Source: Odiellus spinosus
Lineage: Eukaryota > Arthropoda > Arachnida > Opiliones > Phalangiidae
Reading direction: 5' to 3'
NCBI GenBank assembly: GCA_963920705.1
Contig: OY987227.1
Span: 7,977,602-8,041,601 of the forward strand
Length of the DNA stretch: 64,000 nt
Both the position numbers and the translations under genes were made by a program. A model generated the notes under the pieces. That model saw nothing but the letters and a program-made list of their open reading frames with translations. It did not search any database and was not told the origin of the DNA. Below, piece after piece: positions 1-8,525 of this stretch (its first letter is position 1; the number at the start of each line of letters is the position of its first letter).

Positions 1-890
1 AAATGGCGAAAAAATGTATTTAAATGAGTACTTTTAAATTTCGAACCACCATTTTGAAATCTTGCTCGGAAAGAAGGCGATACAAGCCAATCAAATCTCG
101 TCTTTTAATTAAAATATTATGTACATATAAAAGTGGCAATCTCTTAAAAGGATGGATGGTATTCCGTTTTCTACATTTAACAAGATTTAAATAATACGAT
201 GCTTTGACAATGTTTTAATAGATTAGAGCTTAAAACGCGGATTAAATCCAAAAATATCTAGATTTTCTGTTCAAAAGATATAGAAATAAAAATATATAAT
301 TTTACAACATTTAATTTTAAAATTAATTATCTATCCTTAAAATGGTCAAAAACAAAATAATTGTAAATAGAAAGATTGTGAGTAAATTTTTGTGAGGGGT
401 CTATTTCAAATCAACCCATACAAGAGGCGCCACAATGTGGAAAAAAACGGAACTATCTGTTTGTTCATATTTCAAAATTAGGTCTAAAGGCTGAATCTTA
501 AAACATATTCAACGCTAATCTCAACGCCCACGCGGAATAACGTTATACATTATTGAATAAACTATAAAAATAATTCTACCAACTTTAGAATTTGAAACTA
601 GATAGGATTTCCTAGAAGTCAAAATAATAATCTCGTTTATAAATATTTTGGATCTAAGACTTCAAGTAATTGAATTTCATTTTTGTAAATATTACGGGGA
701 AGCAAAGCCACCGAGCTGCAAACCGGATTTCCAGAGAATGATATTGTAAAAGCGCGAAAAAACAAAATTAAAGTGATCTTGTTCCCAAATGCTTTAGGAA
801 TATTTACCACGACAGTAAAAATTATTTTTATTAATAGCCACCAACGAAATTTTTGGTAAAAACAAATCTCCCGCTATCTACGTCATCACT
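1..890. other. AT-rich DNA, no gene recognised
   Basis: I see no open frame of convincing length, RNA gene or complete mobile element here. The end of this stretch, about 860-893, carries a short match (ACGTCATCACTATGGTC) to the dispersed repeat called family H in this annotation, which also occurs near 36535 and, in reverse, near 33530. Confidence 0.5.
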
Positions 891-900
891 ATGGTCATCA

Positions 901-964
901 CTCTTTATTTTGAGTCGAAAGAGAGGGATGGAATTTAGGCGGGCCGCGCTTGGCTATATTGTCT
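901..964 (-). repeat. Family F dispersed repeat, truncated copy
   Basis: About 64 bp closely matching the repeats at 50830-51136 and 51559-51862. Shared landmarks are GAGAGGGA, GAATTTAG and GGGCCGCGCTTGGCTATATT. On the minus strand this last segment reads TAGCCAAGCGCGG, which resembles an RNA polymerase III box A. Only this part of the family is present. Confidence 0.55.
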
Positions 965-1111
965 CAAACAATCAGTTTTTTCCCACATTCTACGTCATCA
1001 ATTGAAAAAAAATGTATATATTTTTTTAATTTAGAAGGTCTTTAAAAACAAGTGAACTAAAGGATGAAAACAAGTTTTTAGTTTTTAAACGAGTTAAGCT
1101 TACTTTCTAGG

Positions 1112-1220
1112 ATAAGTTAAAAATAATTTCTAGCTTAATATTGGTTTATTTTTATACTAGTTGCTTAACTAGTACAATTTAAACGTTAAGGAATCGATAG
1201 AAATATGTTGCATTCTCCCT
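1112..1220. mobile_element. MITE family B, right-end fragment
   Basis: The right arm of family B: a run like ATTTCTAG.TTAATATT, then AAACG.TAAGGAATCGATA, then GCATTCTCCCT, followed by TTAA (1221-1224). The same order of landmarks ends the copies at 11326-11727 and 34270-34695. The left arm is missing. It has no coding capacity. Confidence 0.55.
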
Positions 1221-1578
1221 TTAAGTAAAATAATGTTTAAATTACCCTAATTAATTTTAATATAAAAGATAAAAAATATCAATATGCCTAGGAAAATAAC
1301 GTGGAGTGTCACTTTAGATAGTAAAACATGAAGATGTCCTTCATGGTGGCGATATGATCGTTTGCGGTTTCTTTGTGTACGCGTTCGCTTTTCTCTCACT
1401 TCCTCCGCGACACGACACCGTCGACCGGGAGGTTGTTTACATTATTAAAGACATATATGACTTTCCTTAATTAAAATGTAAATTGCTCGGCTCCCTTCTC
1501 GGATCTCTCCCTATCTCCGACTGTTTCTCCGAATGTAATATAATTTCATTCTTGATAATATTACAGAGACGTAGGAGT

Positions 1579-2988
1579 TGTAACACTTTTTGCTACTACT
1601 ATTAGCGGCCTAGCGATGCCAAGTGTTAAGCATTAACTACTACTACTATCGAAACGATTAAATCAGAAGTAAGGGATATAAGTTTAATTAAGAGTCAAGA
1701 TTGCCATACCAAAGATCGTCATTTAATGTTCTACTACTAAACATAATTTAATTAGCAGTAATTAATTGCTACTACTAAAACAAGCAACTATAACTACTAT
1801 TAAATTAAACACAAACTACTACTAAATCAATATACAACACTACTATAATAATGACACTTAAATATAAAAACCCCCTTAAATAATAACATGCGACATGCGG
1901 ACTCGACCAATGCCCTAACTACTACAATTAAACTAAAAATGTTCTACAAATTATTTACAACTATATAAACACGCGAGCGCGCTAAGTTTATTGTACTCAT
2001 CACTAAGTTCTTTCACGAAGAGTCGGGCTTCTGTATCCCATCGGGAAAGTGGCTATGAGCGGATGAACGAGCGGGAGAGAGAGACGATGACCACATCTAC
2101 TATTGGAGAGTCGACGACGCCGTCGGAGATCGGCGGGTGGTCCGGATTAGTCAGGTAGATTCGCGGCCAGCGCAAAGGGTTCCGTCAGTTCTCGAACCAT
2201 CCTACATCTCCTTCGAGTGGTGACATCATCTCGGGAAAATGGCTAAGTCCCTATCAGAACTTTTATTTTAAAGTCCTGACTCCTTTATGGATGTTGGTTC
2301 AACTTCTCTGGTTAGGTTGGTCAGTTCTTCTCTGCTTCGGACATCTAGCTGTTCTGATTTTACTCTCTCTCTCTATCCTAGTTTTCAGGTCGGTCACATG
2401 ATTGGGGAAATACCGGGATCCATCGGATACCCCATCAGTGACTCCTGGGAAGCCATCACCTTATCTTTTATTACTTAGTTCGGTATCTTTAGAACGCGTA
2501 GGGTTCGTTACCGACGCGTTCTCACGCGCTTTACACGCACTTCTTAGAAATTCTCGGCATTGGTCGAGCTTTGATAAATGGGCCTGGTTCGAGTCGTCCA
2601 TGCCATTAGGAACATGCACACAATAAAACATAAAATATTTGACAGTTTAATTCCTATTCACCTGCACATTTATTTACAACCTTTATTTTTCATTTAAAGG
2701 AAGGGGTTGACTTAATGGCTTTCTTGGGTATGGCAATGAGTTTTGTAGATAAGATAAAAAGAAGTTGGGGAGATCTAACAAAGGGAAGATAGGCGACTTA
2801 AAGTCGCTTTGCCGCTAAAAGTTTATTTTCTAAAGGTTGCCCTTTTGAAAATATTATAATTGGGTGCTCCTGACCCATATTCAACTTAATGGCTTTTTGA
2901 TAGCACAAGAGAATACCTGGAAATCGTTTTACTTGGAATAACCCAAATATTTTCCTATTATTCGATACGACACAAATATTTCGCTACA
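1579..2988 (-). repeat. 3' LTR of element 1
   Basis: A 1410-bp LTR, long for this superfamily. I found no difference from the copy at 8526-9935 in the stretches compared, and the lengths are equal. On the coding strand it begins TGTAGCG and ends GTGTTACA. It is rich in TACTACTA/TAGTAGTA triplets. Candidate promoter and processing signals on the minus strand are TATATAG near 1963-1970 and AATAAA near 1986-1991; which of these are used is unknown. Two ORFs of 63 and 74 codons on the plus strand recur in both LTRs simply because the LTRs are the same, and are not called as genes. Confidence 0.95.
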
Positions 2989-3001
2989 CTCCCCCCCGCT
3001 A
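2989..3001 (-). other. Polypurine tract of element 1
   Basis: On the minus strand the sequence AGCGGGGGGGAG runs directly into the 3' LTR start (TGTAGCG). A G/A tract in this position is the RNase H-resistant primer for plus-strand DNA synthesis in LTR retrotransposons. The role is inferred from position and composition. Confidence 0.85.
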
Positions 3002-3232
3002 AGACTCCGAGCGACCTCGTGAGGGCTATCCAACCTCCCAAAAAAATTAATAACTAAAAAAAATTAAACACTAACATAAATACAGTAAAAGGATTGAAAT
3101 ATATATACAAGGGCTTGAAATAAGACTAGGCTACGGCTATAATTTACAAAGACCGGGAGTGTACCTTTCCCAGCACGCAAAAAGCACGAGATCAAATCTC
3201 TTCTCACTTAGAATATATTCAAGCTATCAAAT
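3002..3232 (-). other. Short untranslated spacer between pol and 3' LTR (element 1)
   Basis: About 230 bp, AT-rich, with no ORF. This shows that element 1, unlike element 2, has no extra gene in the env position. Confidence 0.6.
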
Positions 3233-6200
3233 TTATTTGCGGGAACGCAAATTCATATGAAACCCACTGTCCGCTGGAGGCCGTACAATTTCTGGGCGAG
3301 GTTTACGTTTTTTCTCAGGGGTCTTGGCCTGAGAATTTTTCTCAGGGATTTCTATCTGAGGGGATGCTCCGTTTTCTAGTGGACGCTCCGTATAGAGCTT
3401 GAGTTCACGTAGATTAAAAGTACCCTTTAATTGCTGACTACTATCTATATTACCTAGTTTGTAAGTGTATGGCGAGAACTTTCTAACAATAACGAAGGGG
3501 CCTTCCCATGTTTTGGCCAGCTTCGCCGAAAACCTATCACCGGCTGACGATTGATAGTGCGTTTTCTTTAGGACTATGTCTCCCTGATTAAATTCAAAAT
3601 CTCGCTTCTTTTGGTCATACAAAGCGGCGTTTTTCTCTTGAGCTACTACTAAGTTAGCTTGAGCCTTCGATATAGCGCTGTTAATAATTTCAGCTCTGCG
3701 GAGGGGCTCTATAGCCTCGCAGGCCTTTGAGATTTGGTGATTGTCTACGTTCATTATGGGTGCTTCTCTAATTTCTCTACCAAAATTCAAAAACGATGGC
3801 GTAAAGCCGGTAGATTCGTTTTTAGAAGAACGCAGAGCCATAACGAACTGTTGCAATCCCTCGTCCCAATATTGGTGGCTCTCCTTTACGTAGCATTTGA
3901 TCATCATGCCTAGATTTCTATTCGCTCTTTCCGTTTGATTGGATTGAGGCGAATAGAAGGAGGTGAAGCGCTGTTTGATATTGAACAGCTTGCAAACCTC
4001 CTGCATGAGATTTGAGACAAATTGGGGACCATTGTCACTCACAATTCTCTTAGGTACGCCAAAACGAGAAAATACCTGATTGACCAAAAGAGTGGCGATA
4101 TTTTTGGCAGTTGCCTTCTTTAAAGGAAAAGCCTCAACCCATTTAGTTGAATAATCTAGTACTACTAAAATTTGCGAATTTCCTTTTTTACTTCGAGGGT
4201 ATTCCCCCTTTAAATCTATTCCTATAACTTCCCAAGGTTGGGATGGCTCCGCTGATTTCATAAAACCAGCTGGCTTCATCGGCGGGGATTTATGCTCTTG
4301 GCAAATTTTGCAGGATTTGACAAAATTACTAATATCTTTTGTCATTCCCTCCCATGTGTAATATTTACGAACTCTTTCTAATGTTTTGGATTTACCCTGA
4401 TGACCGGAAGATGGGATATCGTGGCAAGCGGATACTACTACTTTAATAAGGTTTTTGGGGACTACTATATAAAACGAGGCAACTAACCCTTGACTTTTTC
4501 TACTATTTTCGTCTTTAGGGGTACTACTACTACTATTATTTGCGCACGTGCTATTGTTTCTACTACTATTTACTTCTCCTGACTGACTTATTGGATTTAT
4601 GTTTCTATAAACTATTCCGTCAATTAATGTACAGGAGGGTGCTACTCGCTTAACCCAATTTCCTACTTTTGTATTAGCGTTATTAACATCCATTGAACCT
4701 CCCTCCAGAAAGGTCAATAAACTGCCAACTTTACTATCCAATCGCTGCTCTTCGATTATCCGTTCTCTATCTAAAACTATCACTTCGGATTCGGTGGTAT
4801 CTAATTCCACCGTTGCTACTACTATATTTTCGGTCTCATTAGACTCGGGTATTCGAGAAAGGGCGTCCGCTACTATGTTATCCTTACCGGGTATATAAAC
4901 TATTTTAAAATCGAAAGGTTGGAGTCTAGTACTCCACCTGGTGAATTTACCGGTAGGATCTCTCGCGTTTTTTAACCATTCGAGCGACTTATGATCCGTA
5001 ATCACCTCAAAAGGTGCGCCCTCGAGGTAGACACGAAATTTTTCGGTGATTGCCCAAACTATTGCGTAACATTCTCGTTCTGTTACTGATAACTTACGCT
5101 GCGTGGCGTCTAACGTTTTACTAGCAAACTGAATGACTCTACTCTTCCCTTCTTTATCTTTTTGCGTTAACACCGCGCCGATTCCAACGTTCGAGGCGTC
5201 AGTGTGAATTGTGAATGGGAGCTTAAAGTTTGGAGAGGCAATTATAGGGGCAGTCGTCAATTTTTCTTTCAAAGTTTCAAAAGCTCGTTGTTGCTCTAAA
5301 CCCCACTTCCAACTTACGTTGTCGTGTGTCAAATAATGCAAAGGGGTAGCTATTTCGGCGAATTTAGCGATGAACCGTCTATAGAAACCCGCCATTCCCA
5401 AAAATCGTCTGAGCTGTCTCACTGTACGGGGAATAGGATATTCTTTAATTGAACTAACCTTCTCGGGGTTTACTTCTATTCCCTGTTTAGATACAACATG
5501 ACCTAAAATCGTCGCTTTCTTTCGGCAAAATTGAGTTTTCGACGATTTTATTGTCAAGCCGTCGTCTTTCAAAACGGCGAAAACCTTTTCTAAACTGACT
5601 AAGTGTTCTTCGAAAGTATCTGACACAATATATAAATCGTCGAAATAATCAAAAATTCCTTCTTTAGCTAGACTCCCGAATAAATTGTTGACCAATCTTT
5701 GAAAGCTTGGGGGAGAATTACAAAGCCCAAATAACATGACCTTTGGCCTATAAATACCACTATGCGTCACGAAAGCGCAAGTGTCGCGACTTCTCTCATT
5801 AAGAGGAACCTGCCAAAATCCCGACCTCATATCCAAAACTGTGATATACTCCGGCTCCCTTATGGATTCTAAAATATCCTCTATTCTATGCAAAGGATAG
5901 GTATCCTTGCGCGTTACACTATTAAGCTTGCGATAATCAACCACTAAACGAGACGTTCCGTCACTCTTTCCTACTACTAATGTTGGTGCGGACCATGGAC
6001 TGTTACAAGGTTCTATTAACCCTAGCTCTAACATTTCTTGAACAATCCCTTCTATTATTTCCTTTTTATGGGGAGAAAATCTATAAGGGGGACACGCTAT
6101 TGGCATACTATCGCCCGTGTCAACGAAATGTTCAGCGGATCTAGACAGGCCAGGTTTGGTTGAAAATACTACTTTATAGCGATAAACTAAATCTCTTAAT

Positions 6201-6709
6201 TTTTCCTTTTTATCGGCATCTATTGGTGCCTCATCTATCGCTTGGTTTATTGTTTCCGAATCAAAGTCTTCATCTTCGAATAGATGGCATTCGCTTAAAT
6301 TATAATTAATTCCACTATTATGGAAATCATACCAAGCGGTAGGGTTCGAGTCCCAACACCAACTTAACTGGCCATAGCTTACTGTCATGCCTGAACTTTT
6401 TAGGAAATCTAAGCCTAAAATACAGGGATACGCTAGGTCATCGAGTACGATTGCATCATGTGTCAAAGTTTTTAATCCTGGCAATTCCAGATCAATTTTA
6501 ATCATTTCTTTAGCATTAATTAATTTTCTATTTACTACTCTAAGTTTAAGATCTACGGTTTTATTTTTATATCCTAAATGTTTTAAATTACTATTAAGCG
6601 TTGAATCAATTAGAGTAGCGGAACTCCCCGAATCTACTAATGCTATGGTAGGAATTCCGGCTACCCTAATATCGATTAAACATCTTTTTCTACAACTATC
6701 GTCTGACAC
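3233..6709 (-). CDS. pol: Pol polyprotein of element 1 (protease, RT, RNase H, integrase)
   Basis: A 1158-residue frame encoding the enzymes for reverse transcription and integration. Residues: aspartic protease with D26-S27-G28 and ILGLD at 97-101; reverse transcriptase about 225-405 with catalytic D293 and Y355-F-D-D358; RNase H about 495-620 (D504, E546, D572, D615); integrase with an HHCC zinc domain (H763, H770, C800, C803) and catalytic D832, D892, E927, followed by a GPF module at 1070-1072. The codon at 6709 is GTG and is probably not a true start: the frame is open back to 6835, overlapping gag by 94 nt in the -1 frame, so Pol is expected as a Gag-Pol frameshift product from the heptamer at 6787-6793. 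Odd points are YFDD instead of the commoner YLDD/YVDD, and 34 rather than 35 residues between the last two integrase acids. A Ser/Asn-rich linker sits at about 710-735. No chromodomain is seen. Confidence 0.96.
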   Translation of the reverse strand: MSDDSCRKRCLIDIRVAGIPTIALVDSGSSATLIDSTLNSNLKHLGYKNKTVDLKLRVVNRKLINAKEMIKIDLELPGLKTLTHDAIVLDDLAYPCILGLDFLKSSGMTVSYGQLSWCWDSNPTAWYDFHNSGINYNLSECHLFEDEDFDSETINQAIDEAPIDADKKEKLRDLVYRYKVVFSTKPGLSRSAEHFVDTGDSMPIACPPYRFSPHKKEIIEGIVQEMLELGLIEPCNSPWSAPTLVVGKSDGTSRLVVDYRKLNSVTRKDTYPLHRIEDILESIREPEYITVLDMRSGFWQVPLNERSRDTCAFVTHSGIYRPKVMLFGLCNSPPSFQRLVNNLFGSLAKEGIFDYFDDLYIVSDTFEEHLVSLEKVFAVLKDDGLTIKSSKTQFCRKKATILGHVVSKQGIEVNPEKVSSIKEYPIPRTVRQLRRFLGMAGFYRRFIAKFAEIATPLHYLTHDNVSWKWGLEQQRAFETLKEKLTTAPIIASPNFKLPFTIHTDASNVGIGAVLTQKDKEGKSRVIQFASKTLDATQRKLSVTERECYAIVWAITEKFRVYLEGAPFEVITDHKSLEWLKNARDPTGKFTRWSTRLQPFDFKIVYIPGKDNIVADALSRIPESNETENIVVATVELDTTESEVIVLDRERIIEEQRLDSKVGSLLTFLEGGSMDVNNANTKVGNWVKRVAPSCTLIDGIVYRNINPISQSGEVNSSRNNSTCANNSSSSTPKDENSRKSQGLVASFYIVVPKNLIKVVVSACHDIPSSGHQGKSKTLERVRKYYTWEGMTKDISNFVKSCKICQEHKSPPMKPAGFMKSAEPSQPWEVIGIDLKGEYPRSKKGNSQILVVLDYSTKWVEAFPLKKATAKNIATLLVNQVFSRFGVPKRIVSDNGPQFVSNLMQEVCKLFNIKQRFTSFYSPQSNQTERANRNLGMMIKCYVKESHQYWDEGLQQFVMALRSSKNESTGFTPSFLNFGREIREAPIMNVDNHQISKACEAIEPLRRAEIINSAISKAQANLVVAQEKNAALYDQKKRDFEFNQGDIVLKKTHYQSSAGDRFSAKLAKTWEGPFVIVRKFSPYTYKLGNIDSSQQLKGTFNLRELKLYTERPLENGASPQIEIPEKNSQAKTPEKKRKPRPEIVRPPADSGFHMNLRSRK

Positions 6710-6741
6710 ATGATGACAATCTACGGCGAAGGGGCTAATTT

Positions 6742-8382
6742 CTATTTTCTTTGGGGCGCACCGTCTCTGGGTCCACCCCTTTTTTCGTTTCCCGAATTTA
6801 ATTTGGGACAGTATCTTTGAACGTGACCCTTTCCTTTACAATTCGAGCAAGTTATATTCGGGCATTCTGGAGTCTTGTGACCCACTTTATCACAAGCAAA
6901 ACACCGAACCTCGAAACGACGGTCTCCCCCGTAGCTGGGCCTAGCCTCGTATCGCGAGGGACCGTTAAAATTTTTGTTTTGAAAATGGTCTCTACTACTA
7001 TAGCTTTTGTCATTTCCCCTACTGCTATAATCCCTATCTCTCCCGTTTTCACGGTGACCCCCGCTGTGCCCACGAGAAAGTTCGATACGAACGGCGCTTT
7101 CTAAGAGATCGCCTATCGTAGCGAACGTTTGAGTCGCTAAATAAGGCTTAAGATCCGAACGCATATTTCGATATACCGAATCTACCTGTCGATCATGGGG
7201 AAGGGGGTTTTCCATTTGAAGGAGGATTTCTCTCATTGCATTGACATAGTCCCTAACTCCCTCAGTATGATTTTGCCTTCTATTTATCAATTGCTCGTTT
7301 AATACCGAGTCGTTCACTTGATAGGCAAATTCCCTTTTAATTTTTGATTGTAATTCAGCAAATTCTGTTGGTTTTGCTGGGAGTGACTGCCACCAATCTA
7401 ATGCAGGACCAATAAACATCTGCGGTACCCACGACTGAATAAAAAGCGCATCAGTCATTCCAAGGGTTTCCCTAATCTGTCTAATTTTTACTAAAAAATC
7501 TTTCGTGCTCATATCTCTTGGTTTCCCAGAAAATACGGGCATGTTTATTTTTGGCATTCTAAAGTGATGCGTGCTAGAAGTGGTTAATCCCGAAGGTGTG
7601 CTATTTGGTGAATTAAGATTTCCCGAAATACTATTATTACTACTATTTGAATTTACTACTATCTGAGTATTCGATGGGACTACTAAATTCTGACTACTAG
7701 ATGGGATTATTACATTCTGACTACTTGGGACTACTAAATTATTACTACTCGATGGGACTACTATATTTTGACTATTAGATGGCGAAAGTACTAACGGACA
7801 ATTTTGACTAGCTTGATTAGAAGCCGACGTTTGACTAGTGGGCGGTTGATTAGCTACCCCCAAGGTCGCCGTGCCATGTTGGGCAGCGGTCTGTTGCGCC
7901 TGAACTTGAATTATCATTTGTAATTGAGCTGTCAAAGCCGCCATTTGTGTCTGCATATCTAATAACATTTGAGTTGAAATTATTGGTACTATGGGAGTTG
8001 CGTTGTTATTTATGGGAGAAATCGGGGTTGCCTGATTAAGACTAGTAGTCTTTACAAAATTAGCGGCACTAGATCTAGTTGGGGTTACTACTATCGGTGA
8101 AGTAGAGAGATTTGGAGGGGCCAATCTACTATATACTGGACCCCCAGCCCCGGTGTTTCCTATCGCACCTGGGCTAAGACTACCTCCCAAAGCTCCACTA
8201 CTTCCGGCTAAAGCGTTAGGATCCATATTCGAGTTTCTACTATTTCTACTATTTCTATTCTGTGCTCTCAAAGCTCTATCTATAGCCTGAGAATCTTTAT
8301 ACGATTTAATGCAATCAGAACAACTCGAATATGTACCTGCTTGTGGTTTACAAAAATAATGATCTACCCGATATTCCTTCAT
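6742..8382 (-). CDS. gag: Gag polyprotein of element 1
   Basis: A 546-residue structural protein forming the virus-like particle and packaging element RNA. The ATG at 8382 is the first in frame; a stop lies two codons upstream. The N-terminus has an unusual H8-x2-C11-x9-C21-x2-C24 cluster. Residues about 50-265 are low complexity, rich in Ser, Asn, Gln and Thr. A retrotransposon capsid-type region follows at about 275-410, with landmarks MPVFSGKPRD and LDWWQSL. The nucleocapsid part has two CCHC zinc knuckles at 494-507 and 512-525 (C-x2-C-x4-H-x4-C), known to bind RNA. An Arg/Gly/Asp/Ser-rich stretch precedes the knuckles. The stop TAG lies downstream of the frameshift site. The Ser/Asn runs are encoded largely by AGT and AAT, matching the triplet bias of the whole element. 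Confidence 0.94.
   Translation of the reverse strand: MKEYRVDHYFCKPQAGTYSSCSDCIKSYKDSQAIDRALRAQNRNSRNSRNSNMDPNALAGSSGALGGSLSPGAIGNTGAGGPVYSRLAPPNLSTSPIVVTPTRSSAANFVKTTSLNQATPISPINNNATPIVPIISTQMLLDMQTQMAALTAQLQMIIQVQAQQTAAQHGTATLGVANQPPTSQTSASNQASQNCPLVLSPSNSQNIVVPSSSNNLVVPSSQNVIIPSSSQNLVVPSNTQIVVNSNSSNNSISGNLNSPNSTPSGLTTSSTHHFRMPKINMPVFSGKPRDMSTKDFLVKIRQIRETLGMTDALFIQSWVPQMFIGPALDWWQSLPAKPTEFAELQSKIKREFAYQVNDSVLNEQLINRRQNHTEGVRDYVNAMREILLQMENPLPHDRQVDSVYRNMRSDLKPYLATQTFATIGDLLESAVRIELSRGHSGGHRENGRDRDYSSRGNDKSYSSRDHFQNKNFNGPSRYEARPSYGGDRRFEVRCFACDKVGHKTPECPNITCSNCKGKGHVQRYCPKLNSGNEKRGGPRDGAPQRK
6753..6793 (-). promoter_or_regulatory. Predicted -1 ribosomal frameshift signal of element 1
   Basis: In the gag frame the codons TCG GGA AAC place the heptamer G-GGA-AAC at 6793 down to 6787, matching the X-XXY-YYZ rule for -1 slippage. 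A 7-nt spacer (6786-6780) follows. Then GGGGUG (6779-6774) can pair with CGCCCC (6758-6753), giving 6 pairs including one G-U, with a 15-nt loop. Gag stops just after. Slipping here moves ribosomes into the open pol frame. The heptamer and its frame are directly seen; the stem and its function are predicted. Confidence 0.8.
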
Positions 8383-8505
8383 AAATTATCCAACCATACT
8401 CCTCATAAGTTTTCTATTTTCATTCCAATTTAGTCTTTCTAGTCCTAAAGACTAGCGAGTTCAAAGGAAGTCTTCGTACTAGTTTAACTGGCATAGAAAG
8501 ACAAT

Positions 8506-8522
8506 TCCCGGACGGACCCCCA
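8506..8522 (-). other. Primer-binding site of element 1, tRNA-Pro-like
   Basis: Three bases inside the 5' LTR edge the minus strand reads TGGGGGTCCGTCCGGGA. This matches the complement of eukaryotic tRNA-Pro 3' ends (TGGGGGCTCGTCCGGGA, as I recall it and as used by gammaretroviruses) at 15 of 17 positions, the only change being CT to TC at positions 7-8. It is the expected site of first-strand priming. Confidence 0.82.
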
Positions 8523-8525
8523 AAA

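Noticed and set aside
2287-2626. 63- and 74-codon ORFs in the LTR, repeated at 9234-9573
   Set aside because: They recur because the LTRs are the same sequence, are antisense to the element, and have no motif.
3002-3232. An env gene for element 1
   Set aside because: Only about 230 bp separate pol from the polypurine tract and there is no ORF.
6335-6362. tRNA-like GGGTTCGAGTCCCAACACCA on the plus strand
   Set aside because: It is antisense to the pol coding frame and upstream sequence gives no cloverleaf; chance match to box B and a CCA end.
6780-6785. The A6 run as the frameshift site of element 1
   Set aside because: In the gag frame it reads A-AAA-AGG, which does not satisfy the two-tRNA slippage rule; GGGAAAC just upstream does.
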